The notes beneath the pieces are model-generated. The model searched no databases, was not told the DNA's origin, and saw only the letters and a program-made list of their open reading frames with translations. Made by a program: the position numbers and the translations under genes. Below are positions 1 through 5,787 of a stretch of DNA of 5,787 bases, one piece after another. Source of the DNA: Proteiniphilum sp. (GTDB taxonomy: Bacteria > Bacteroidota > Bacteroidia > Bacteroidales > Dysgonomonadaceae); contig JAAYFB010000379.1 of NCBI GenBank assembly GCA_012728465.1, forward strand, positions 1 to 5,787, read 5' to 3'. Each line of letters begins with the position of its first letter. Positions within the stretch are counted from its first letter, which is position 1.

Positions 1-291
1 GTTGAGGTGGCTCCTAAAGGTCACGGTACAGGCGGTATCTACGAATCGTATGGTAGAGGTTGGATTGCACAAATTACTGATGCACAACAAGAGCACCTAA
101 TAGAAGGTGAGTGGAACACGCTAAGAATTAAAGTGGAAGGTGATAATGTGAAAACTTGGCTTAATGGCAACGAAATGATTGACCTAACAGATGAGAAAGT
201 AGGTAAAGGACAAGGTCGCATCGCTCTTCAAATTCATGATGGTGGTGGCATTAAAGTACTTTGGAAGAACTTTAAACTACAAACTCTGTAG
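1..291 (+). CDS. DUF1080 (3-keto-disaccharide hydrolase-like) protein, C-terminal end
   Basis: The reading frame is open from the first base of the window to a TAG at 289-291, so the true start lies upstream; the GTG at 7 is internal. The 96 visible residues resemble the C-terminal half of the DUF1080 / 3-keto-disaccharide hydrolase fold, a concanavalin-like beta sandwich. Typical features are GGIYESYGRGWI, the strand WNTLRIKVEGDNVKTWLNG (a 'W-N-x-hydrophobic' strand followed by the W-L-N-G turn), and a closing G-x-I-A-L-Q-I-H-D-G-G segment followed by the final W-K-N-F-K-L strand. Family members in Bacteroidota are often secreted or periplasmic and act on oxidised (3-keto) glycosides or accompany sugar oxidoreductases. 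The signal peptide and N-terminal half are outside the window, so location and exact substrate cannot be judged. The gene is convergent with the DHOD-like gene and ends about 40 bases before a shared hairpin terminator. Confidence 0.8.
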   Translation, partial: VEVAPKGHGTGGIYESYGRGWIAQITDAQQEHLIEGEWNTLRIKVEGDNVKTWLNGNEMIDLTDEKVGKGQGRIALQIHDGGGIKVLWKNFKLQTL

Positions 292-331
292 TATGAATCA
301 ATGTTGACTATATGAATAGTCCATTATAATA

Positions 332-369
332 AAAAAACCACATTCGAAAATATACGAATGTGGTTTTTT
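332..369. terminator. Bidirectional intrinsic terminator between convergent genes
   Basis: A perfect 15-base inverted repeat, AAAAAACCACATTCG at 332-346 and CGAATGTGGTTTTTT at 355-369, encloses an 8-base AT loop (347-354). The GC-containing core of the stem is followed by a T tract on the plus strand and, through the A tract on the left, by a T tract on the minus strand as well. It lies 40 bases after the DUF1080 stop (plus strand) and 22 bases after the DHOD-like stop (minus strand), the expected place for a shared factor-independent terminator of two convergent transcripts. Confidence 0.9.
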
Positions 370-391
370 ATTGGTCAGTATTGGCTCAAAT

Positions 392-1408
392 CTATTTAAT
401 ATTACCAAATATAGAATCTGATGTAAGTAATAAATCTATATATTGAGCACGCTTGTAAACCAAAGCATTGGTGTTAGGATCAAGCTTGCTGTTAGATAAT
501 TTACCTCTAAAATCTTCGATACTGTTATAGCCTTTAGTCTCCATCCAGTCAGATATTTCGTTCTTGATTACACCAATTTGCTCAAGGCCATTCTTATAAA
601 TTGTACTAACTACTTGTACCGCAGTGGCACCTGAAAGCAATAGTTTGATAGCATCTTCACCAGTAAAAATACCTCTACTACTACAAATATCAGCTTTAAT
701 ATTACCATATAGCATGCCTGCATAGCGTAGCGACTGTTTGTAATCACCTTTTTGTGATAGATTGAAAGCTTTGGTATGCTTTTCCATATTGATGTCAATG
801 TCGGGCTGGAAAAATGAGTTGAACATAACAACAGCATCAGCATTAACATCGTCTAGTTTCTTCACAAAGTTAAGCACGTTTGAATACTCACTACTTAGTT
901 TTACACTAACAGGAATAGATACCTCCGATTTAATCTCTTTGACAATTTCAAATTGTCTTTCTTCTATTCTTGCACCATCTATTTCATAATTTGTTGGGGT
1001 TTGGTAAAGGTTTACCTCGATTCCATCTACACCTGTTTGCTCAATAGCTTTTGCATATCTAATCCATGACTCTTTATTCACTGCATTTAGGCTTGCAAAT
1101 ACTGGAATTGTAAGAGTCTCCTTAGTTTTTTGTAATCTAGCCAAATGGTAATCAATGTCTGAATACTCTATTTGTGGCTCAATGCGTGTCATCTCTGCAT
1201 GGATGTCGTCATACATGCCTAGTTGCTCGTCTAGTTGTAAATTCTCCAACTGCACCTGTTCCTCAAACAATGATTTGTAAACAATTGCGCCAGCTCCATG
1301 AAGTTCTGCTTTTTGAAGTTGGTCTAAGTTTGATGATAAGCTACTAGCACCAAGAATAATAGGGTTGCTTAGCTTTATGCCCATAAAGGTAGTTTCTAGA
1401 TTTTTCAT
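392..1408 (-). CDS. Dihydroorotate dehydrogenase-like FMN flavoprotein
   Basis: 338-residue TIM-barrel protein of the dihydroorotate dehydrogenase (PyrD) superfamily. The N-terminus (MKNLETTFMGIKLSNPIILGASSLS) has the 'G-x-x-L-x-N-P-hydrophobic' opening of class 1 enzymes. Probable FMN contacts are the GASSLSS loop (20-26), K45 in VYKS, K170 in VSVKLSS, and the C-terminal phosphate-binding region SSRGIFTGEDA...LLLSGATAVQVVSTIY (243-271). In true class 1A enzymes the barrel carries N-L-S-C-P-N with the catalytic base; here the equivalent is NLYQTPTN (133-140), with no Cys or Ser. This matches the conserved 'DHOD-like' subfamily, which from memory is described as keeping the FMN site but losing catalytic residues, so making orotate is doubtful and the real substrate is unknown. 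The ATG at 1406-1408 aligns with the family start; upstream is A-rich with no Shine-Dalgarno motif. It lies 157 bases after the YqaA gene on the same strand, so it may have its own promoter. Confidence 0.9.
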   Translation of the reverse strand: MKNLETTFMGIKLSNPIILGASSLSSNLDQLQKAELHGAGAIVYKSLFEEQVQLENLQLDEQLGMYDDIHAEMTRIEPQIEYSDIDYHLARLQKTKETLTIPVFASLNAVNKESWIRYAKAIEQTGVDGIEVNLYQTPTNYEIDGARIEERQFEIVKEIKSEVSIPVSVKLSSEYSNVLNFVKKLDDVNADAVVMFNSFFQPDIDINMEKHTKAFNLSQKGDYKQSLRYAGMLYGNIKADICSSRGIFTGEDAIKLLLSGATAVQVVSTIYKNGLEQIGVIKNEISDWMETKGYNSIEDFRGKLSNSKLDPNTNALVYKRAQYIDLLLTSDSIFGNIK

Positions 1409-1565
1409 AGAATATTGTTTTTTATATTATGTATTGTTTTAATTCAGATAATGTCAATATATACAACGCTTTTCAAAGATGCGAAAAATAATTGTATATT
1501 CATATTTTATGTATAGTTTTTGTTGAGTCTTGAATTCTTTTGACGATTGCTTCTTTTGCATTCAT

Positions 1566-2012
1566 TTACGTAAATATTAAGTTGGAAGTGTAGCCAATAA
1601 TCAAATATCTTAATAGTTTGCCAATTGTCATTGATGCAAGAGTTATAGTTGGATTTGCACGCATGAGACCTAAAGCTACTAGAATAACATCTCCCACTGC
1701 AGGCACAAAGCTAAGAAATCCCATCATAGCTCCTTTGTTTTGAAGCCAAGCCTGCATCTTGTACAAGCTTTCTGGTTTTATTCTGAACCATTTCTGTATC
1801 CATTCTACTTTTCCTAGATGTCCTAGATAGTAACATGTGGCACCACCAGCAGCATTGCCTATTGTGGCAAATATTATACATTGTGTTGCATCCACTCCTG
1901 CAGCAATTAGTGCTGCCAATACTACTTCGGAGCTAAAAGGCAACACTGTTGCTGCCAAAAAAGAAGCGATTAGCAATCCCCATAGCCCATATTCTGCTAA
2001 GCCGTCAAGCAT
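1566..2012 (-). CDS. yqaA: YqaA family (DedA/SNARE-associated-like) inner membrane protein
   Basis: 148-residue integral membrane protein of the YqaA branch of the DedA/VTT-like superfamily. Hydrophobic segments lie at about 8-25, 30-53, 96-117 and 122-141. Family motifs are visible: the re-entrant-type segment FLAATVLPFSSEVVLAAL (18-35, with E29), GNAAGGATCYYLG (52-64), and G-x-x-x-G-F-L-S-F-V-P-A-V-G-D (94-108), then a G-L-M-R ending (115-118) and a late R135. DedA relatives contribute to membrane homeostasis and some carry undecaprenyl phosphate or other lipids across the membrane; the YqaA branch has no settled function. I chose ATG at 2010-2012. An in-frame TTG at 2043-2045 would add 11 polar residues and overlap the end of polA, but the family pattern begins at MLDGLAEYGLWG. 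The gene starts 22 bases after polA's stop with no promoter or terminator visible, so cotranscription with polA is likely. No Shine-Dalgarno motif. Confidence 0.88.
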   Translation of the reverse strand: MLDGLAEYGLWGLLIASFLAATVLPFSSEVVLAALIAAGVDATQCIIFATIGNAAGGATCYYLGHLGKVEWIQKWFRIKPESLYKMQAWLQNKGAMMGFLSFVPAVGDVILVALGLMRANPTITLASMTIGKLLRYLIIGYTSNLIFT

Positions 2013-2034
2013 AATAATTATATTAGTTGTAGCT

Positions 2035-4824
2035 TTAGTGTGCAATTAGCCAATTATCGCCCACTCCAATATCTGTTTTGAGTGGGATAGATAACTTAAA
2101 CGCATTTTCCATTTCAGCAACTATTAAAGTTTTCACTTCTTCCAGTTCGTCAGTGGGAACATTGAAGTTCAGTTCGTCATGTACCTGAAGTATCATTTTC
2201 GTCTTTAAGTTTCTATTTTTTAATTCATTGTATATCCTTATCATTGCCACTTTTATTATGTCGGCGGCACTACCCTGAATAGGAGCATTTATGGCATTTC
2301 GTTCTGCATATCCTCTAACAATGGCGTTTCGGGAGTTGATATCGGATAAAAATCTTTTTCGCCCATATATGGTTTCAACATACCCATTCTCTTTAGCTGT
2401 ATTGATGCTGTCGTCCATATATTTTTTTACATCAGGAAACATTGTGAAGTATTCATCGATAAGATCGCGAGCTTCACCTCTCGGAATGTTTAACCTCTCA
2501 GATAAGCCAAATGCAGTGATTCCATATATGATACCAAAGTTGGCAGTTTTAGCTTTATTCCTCATTTCGGGAGTAACTTCCTCTATGGGAACTTTAAATA
2601 TTTTAGAGGCAGTTGCAGCGTGTATGTCCTGATTGTTATTGAATGCCTCAATCATGTTTACATCTTTGCTAAGATGAGCCATGATGCGTAGTTCAATTTG
2701 AGAATAATCTGACGATACGAATTTGGATCCTTCATCTGCAATAAATACTCGACGCATTGCCTTGCCTCTTGCGTCGCGAATAGGTATGTTTTGCAAATTG
2801 GGGTTGGTACTACTCAATCGGCCTGTAGCTGCCACAGTTTGATTGAATGATGTATGTACTTTGCCCGTTTTATTATTAACCATTTGAGGGAAGGCATCAA
2901 TGTAAGTGCTCAATAGTTTTTTTAGTCCACGTTGGTCGAGAATTTTGTCGATAATTGGGTGAGTATCTTTCAGTTTTTGTAGTTCCTCCTCATTCGTGCT
3001 ATATTGTCCAGTTTTAGTTTTCTTTGCCTTGGCAGATATTTTTAACTTGTCAAACAGCACTTCTCCAATCTGCTTGGGAGAGTTCACATTAAAGTCTATC
3101 CCTGCCATATCGATAATTTCTTTTTCGATATTTATTAACTCAATGTTTAGCTCTTTGGATAGGTCGGCTAGTTTATCTAAATCAAGCCTTACGCCGCTCC
3201 ACTCCATGTCGGCAAGTACATATATCAATGGTGCTTCAATGTCGTTGAATAACTTTTCTAGATTATTAGTTTTAAGCTCCTTTGCAAGTATATTTCTAAG
3301 CTTTAGAGTTATGTCAGCATCTTCACAGGCATATTCCGAAACTATCTTAGGGTCGATATCGCGCATAGTTTTTTGGTTCTTTCCCTTCGGTCCAATTAAG
3401 TTTTCGATAGAGATAGTTTTGTAGTTAAGATAGTTTTGTGCCATATAATCCATGCTATGGCGTAGTTCAGGATTTATGAGGTAGTGTGCCACCATTGTGT
3501 CGAATAGCTTGCCCTTAACCTCAATATCGTAGTTCTTTAGTACGAGAATGTCATACTTAATATTTTGCCCAATCTTCTGGATGCTTTCATCCTCAAAGAA
3601 TGGTTTGAAGATTGCTACTTGTTTTGTTGCCTCATCTTTATTGGCTGATACTGATACATAGTAGGCTTCATTCTCTTTGAATGAAAATGACATTCCCACC
3701 ATTTCGGCAGTTATGGCATCCACACCAGTAGTTTCGGTATCCATGGCTACATACTTCTCTTTGCATAGCTTATTGCATAGATCGGTCATTTCAGACTCCG
3801 ATTCTATAAAATGATATGAGTGCTTTATCTTAGATAAGTCTGTTTCCTCTTTCGGCATGTCATCATCACTAGTATCTGATTCATCAAACATATCAAAGAG
3901 AGATCCTTGTGCTGGGTCAGATTTTGGAGTTTTTTTTGTTGGTACTTCTTCTACGTTCAATACCCTTTTTAGTAATGCTCTAAACTCTAGTTCTTCAAAT
4001 AGCTGAGTTATTGCTTCCGCGTTTTTATCTTTTCTAGCAAGTGACTTCTCATCAAGCTCCACGGGTACATCCGTTTTGATGGTTGCAAGATATTTTGAAA
4101 GAATAATTTGCTCTTTATTTTCTTCCACTCTCTTTTTAAGTGCACCTTTCAACTTGTCTGTGTTCTGAAGTAGATTCTCAATTGAACCAAACTCAAGAAG
4201 TAGTTTTTCGGCAGTTTTTTCGCCCACACCTGGACACCCTGGTATGTTGTCCGATGAGTCGCCCATTAGTCCTAGCAAATCTATCATCTGCTCTGGACTA
4301 GTTAGGTTATACTTTTCCATTATGGCTTTATCGTTGAGAGTTTCGAAACCACTACTGCCAAATTTAGGTTTATATATATACACGTTTGGCTCCGTAAGTT
4401 GTCCGTAGTCCTTATCGGGAGTCATCATATATACGTCGTATATGTTTTTGTCAACCATTTTTGCTATTGTACCAATAACATCATCTGCTTCATATCCTTC
4501 TACCTCTATTATAGGAATGTTGTAGGCTCTTATAACTTCTTTAATGATGGGTACCGACATTTTTATATCCTCGGGTGTGGCTTCGCGTTGTGCTTTATAA
4601 GCCTCAAACTCTTCATGTCGGAATGTGAGCCCTGGAGGATCGAATGCTACTGCAATATGTGATGGGTTTTCTTTCTTTAATATTTCTTCGAGTGTATTGA
4701 TGAAGCCAAATATGGCAGATGTATTTTGTCCTTTCGAGTTGATTCGCGGATTTCGAATGAATGCATAGTATGCTCTGTATATGAGTGCGTATGCATCCAA
4801 TAAAAAAAGTTTGTTTTTTGACAT
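2035..4824 (-). CDS. polA: DNA polymerase I
   Basis: 929 residues, almost the length of the E. coli enzyme (928). It fills gaps in repair and removes RNA primers from Okazaki fragments. Residues 1-290 are the 5'-3' flap nuclease: D10, FDPPG (61-65), YEADD (111-115), TPDKD (135-139), GDSSDNIPG (188-196) and the helix-hairpin-helix PGVGEKTAEKL (198-208). Residues 293-334 are an acidic, variable linker. Residues 335-515 are the 3'-5' proofreading domain with an intact DEDDy set: D362/E364 (MDTETTG), D425 (NIKYD), Y498/D502 (YACED). Residues 530-929 are the polymerase: GRLSSTNPNLQNIP (668-681), motif A D706 (SSDYSQIEL), the O helix R755/K759/F763/Y767, and motif C D883/E884 (QVHDE). F763 matches the E. 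coli F762 type that disfavours dideoxynucleotides. I chose ATG at 4822-4824 (MSKNKLFLLDAYALIYRAY); an in-frame TTG at 4906-4908 would add 28 residues unlike the family and run through the promoter region. Divergent from the polyprenyl synthase, with YqaA following. Confidence 0.98.
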   Translation of the reverse strand: MSKNKLFLLDAYALIYRAYYAFIRNPRINSKGQNTSAIFGFINTLEEILKKENPSHIAVAFDPPGLTFRHEEFEAYKAQREATPEDIKMSVPIIKEVIRAYNIPIIEVEGYEADDVIGTIAKMVDKNIYDVYMMTPDKDYGQLTEPNVYIYKPKFGSSGFETLNDKAIMEKYNLTSPEQMIDLLGLMGDSSDNIPGCPGVGEKTAEKLLLEFGSIENLLQNTDKLKGALKKRVEENKEQIILSKYLATIKTDVPVELDEKSLARKDKNAEAITQLFEELEFRALLKRVLNVEEVPTKKTPKSDPAQGSLFDMFDESDTSDDDMPKEETDLSKIKHSYHFIESESEMTDLCNKLCKEKYVAMDTETTGVDAITAEMVGMSFSFKENEAYYVSVSANKDEATKQVAIFKPFFEDESIQKIGQNIKYDILVLKNYDIEVKGKLFDTMVAHYLINPELRHSMDYMAQNYLNYKTISIENLIGPKGKNQKTMRDIDPKIVSEYACEDADITLKLRNILAKELKTNNLEKLFNDIEAPLIYVLADMEWSGVRLDLDKLADLSKELNIELINIEKEIIDMAGIDFNVNSPKQIGEVLFDKLKISAKAKKTKTGQYSTNEEELQKLKDTHPIIDKILDQRGLKKLLSTYIDAFPQMVNNKTGKVHTSFNQTVAATGRLSSTNPNLQNIPIRDARGKAMRRVFIADEGSKFVSSDYSQIELRIMAHLSKDVNMIEAFNNNQDIHAATASKIFKVPIEEVTPEMRNKAKTANFGIIYGITAFGLSERLNIPRGEARDLIDEYFTMFPDVKKYMDDSINTAKENGYVETIYGRKRFLSDINSRNAIVRGYAERNAINAPIQGSAADIIKVAMIRIYNELKNRNLKTKMILQVHDELNFNVPTDELEEVKTLIVAEMENAFKLSIPLKTDIGVGDNWLIAH

Positions 4825-4859
4825 AATTGGTCTGATAATCTGTTTAAAGTGTAAAGTTA

Positions 4860-4867
4860 CAAATATT
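4860..4867 (-). promoter_or_regulatory. Weak candidate -7 element for polA
   Basis: Read on the minus strand, these bases are AATATTTG, matching 7 of 8 positions of the Bacteroidota -7 consensus TAnnTTTG. It would place transcription start about 30 bases before the polA ATG. I find no TTG at the expected 17-23 base distance upstream on this strand, so the call rests on one element plus its position in the only intergenic gap before polA. Confidence 0.25.
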
Positions 4868-4870
4868 TGG

Positions 4871-4900
4871 TTGCTTTGAGGTAAATTATTTTTAAATTTG
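4871..4900 (+). promoter_or_regulatory. Bacteroidota-type promoter for the polyprenyl synthase
   Basis: A TTG at 4871-4873 is separated by 19 bases from TAAATTTG at 4893-4900, an exact fit to the TAnnTTTG -7 element used by the primary sigma factor of Bacteroidota. A second TTTG at 4866-4869 lies 23 bases upstream of the -7 element and is an alternative -33 element. Transcription would start around 4905-4908, leaving a leader of only about 13-16 bases before the ATG at 4921. The leader has no Shine-Dalgarno motif, as is usual in this phylum. Confidence 0.6.
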
Positions 4901-4920
4901 TGGTTCAATTATATACTGAA

Positions 4921-5787
4921 ATGGATCAAAGTGTAATATTTAGGGAGGCAATTAAGGAAGAGCTAATCCAATTTGATGTTTATCTACGACAAGCATTAGT
5001 GAATGATAAGAAGCATGTAAAGGATATTATAGATTATGCTTTTAAGAGAGATGGGAAAAGGATTCGTCCAATATTGGTTTTTCTTGTGGCTAATGCGTGC
5101 GGATCGGTTGTGCCAGCCACATATCACGGAGCTGTTACTGTAGAGTTGCTTCATGCCGCTACTTTGATACATGATGATGTAATAGATGAGGCTAACACTA
5201 GACGCGGGCAACCATCTGTGAATGCTGTGTTTGATAATAAACGTGCTGTATTGGCTGGAGACTATCTGCTATCGTCATCACTAGTGGAGAGCTCAAAGAC
5301 TGGCAATTTGGAAGTTATTGAGCTTATTTCAAAACTAGGCAAAGACCTTGCTGAAGGAGAGTTGAGCCAACATGAGCTGGCTAGCCAAGTGTTGATTGAT
5401 GAGAATATGTACTATGACGTGATCCATCACAAAACTGCATCATTACTATATACTTGCGCCAAAATAGGTGCCATAACGGCAGGAGCTAAACGAAGTGTTA
5501 TTGAAGACTTTGGTGAAATTGGTAGATGTATAGGTATGGCTTTTCAGATTCAGGATGATATTTTTGATTATTTCAACAATGATATTGGCAAACCTACTTG
5601 CAATGACATTAGAGAAGGGAAAATTACTTTGCCCTTAATTTATGCTTTGCAAAATACTTCCGATGATAGTAGAGCAAAAATGATGGATATCATCAACTCT
5701 AAAGATTATTCATTAGAAAACATAAATACTCTGCTATCCTTCGCAAAAGAGAGTGGGGGTATCGATTATGCTGATAAGGTGAAGAAA
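4921..5787 (+). CDS. ispB: Long-chain polyprenyl diphosphate synthase, 3' end cut by window
   Basis: Open from ATG at 4921 to the last base (289 codons, no stop). Family members of this type are about 320-330 residues, so roughly 35 are probably missing. It is an all-helical trans-prenyltransferase that condenses isopentenyl diphosphate units onto an allylic primer. Visible motifs: GKRIRP (45-50) for IPP binding; the first Asp-rich motif DDVID (85-89) followed by RR (94-95); GDYLLS (113-118); HHKTASL (169-175); the second Asp-rich motif QDDIFDY (211-217); and DIGKPTCNDIREGKITLP (221-238). The residue five places before the first Asp-rich motif is Ala80. In this family a small residue there leaves the chain-elongation tunnel open, as in E. 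coli IspB, and suggests a long product rather than farnesyl or geranylgeranyl diphosphate. In Bacteroidota the likely use is the menaquinone side chain. The exact chain length cannot be read, so the symbol is by family similarity. Divergent from polA and behind a good promoter. Confidence 0.92.
   Translation, partial: MDQSVIFREAIKEELIQFDVYLRQALVNDKKHVKDIIDYAFKRDGKRIRPILVFLVANACGSVVPATYHGAVTVELLHAATLIHDDVIDEANTRRGQPSVNAVFDNKRAVLAGDYLLSSSLVESSKTGNLEVIELISKLGKDLAEGELSQHELASQVLIDENMYYDVIHHKTASLLYTCAKIGAITAGAKRSVIEDFGEIGRCIGMAFQIQDDIFDYFNNDIGKPTCNDIREGKITLPLIYALQNTSDDSRAKMMDIINSKDYSLENINTLLSFAKESGGIDYADKVKK

Noticed and set aside
1474..1481. Minus-strand CATCTTTG as a -7 promoter element for the DHOD-like gene.
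   Set aside because: It matches 7 of 8 positions of TAnnTTTG but misses the initial T, and no TTG lies at the proper distance upstream; too weak to annotate although a promoter in this 157-base gap is plausible.
1454..1561. Minus-strand ORF of 35 codons (MQKKQSSKEFK...) starting 4 bases after the YqaA stop.
   Set aside because: It lies wholly in AT-rich intergenic DNA, has no recognisable motif and no ribosome-binding signal; a lysine-, tyrosine- and isoleucine-rich short peptide is what random AT-rich sequence gives. Conservation in relatives would be needed to call it.
1564..1575. Perfect 12-base palindrome ATTTACGTAAAT over the YqaA stop codon.
   Set aside because: No loop, no T tract and AT-rich, so it is not a convincing terminator; a single short palindrome is not enough to call an operator.
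2291..3424. Long plus-strand open frames opposite polA (2291-2632 and 2996-3424).
   Set aside because: They are antisense shadows of a strongly conserved coding sequence; their hydrophobic Ser/Ile/Phe-rich products match no family I recognise.
4825..4908. N-terminal extension of PolA from an in-frame TTG at 4906-4908 (28 extra residues).
   Set aside because: The extension has no family counterpart and overlaps the divergent promoter region; MSKNKLFLLDAYALIYRAY is the standard PolA beginning.

Overview
This is an AT-rich bacterial chromosomal window that looks like Bacteroidota, probably Bacteroidales. Three observations point that way: none of the four visible gene starts has a Shine-Dalgarno motif; a good match to the Bacteroidota promoter (TTG, 19 bases, TAnnTTTG) lies in front of the polyprenyl synthetase; and a DUF1080 protein, a YqaA-type membrane protein and a DHOD-like flavoprotein occur together. 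The genus cannot be read from the sequence alone.

Layout, left to right. Positions 1-291 (+) hold the C-terminal end of a DUF1080 (3-keto-disaccharide hydrolase-like, jelly-roll) protein. It runs convergently into a gene on the minus strand, and a symmetric hairpin with A and T tracts at 332-369 can terminate both. Positions 392-1408 (-) encode a dihydroorotate dehydrogenase-like flavoprotein that lacks the usual catalytic Cys/Ser motif. After a 157-base gap, the minus strand carries polA (2035-4824, DNA polymerase I with all three enzymatic domains intact), followed 22 bases downstream by a small YqaA/DedA-type membrane protein (1566-2012), probably cotranscribed with polA. A 96-base divergent promoter region (4825-4920) separates polA from a plus-strand long-chain polyprenyl diphosphate synthase (4921 onward, cut by the window edge).

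The genes serve separate housekeeping roles: sugar metabolism, a redox flavoprotein of unknown substrate, DNA repair and Okazaki fragment processing, a membrane protein, and isoprenoid quinone side-chain synthesis. I see no mobile element, CRISPR array, tRNA/rRNA, phage gene or defence system, and no evidence of an undescribed multi-gene system. The points most worth a second look are the altered active site of the DHOD-like protein and a possible sliding-clamp-binding peptide (QGSLF) in the acidic linker of PolA.
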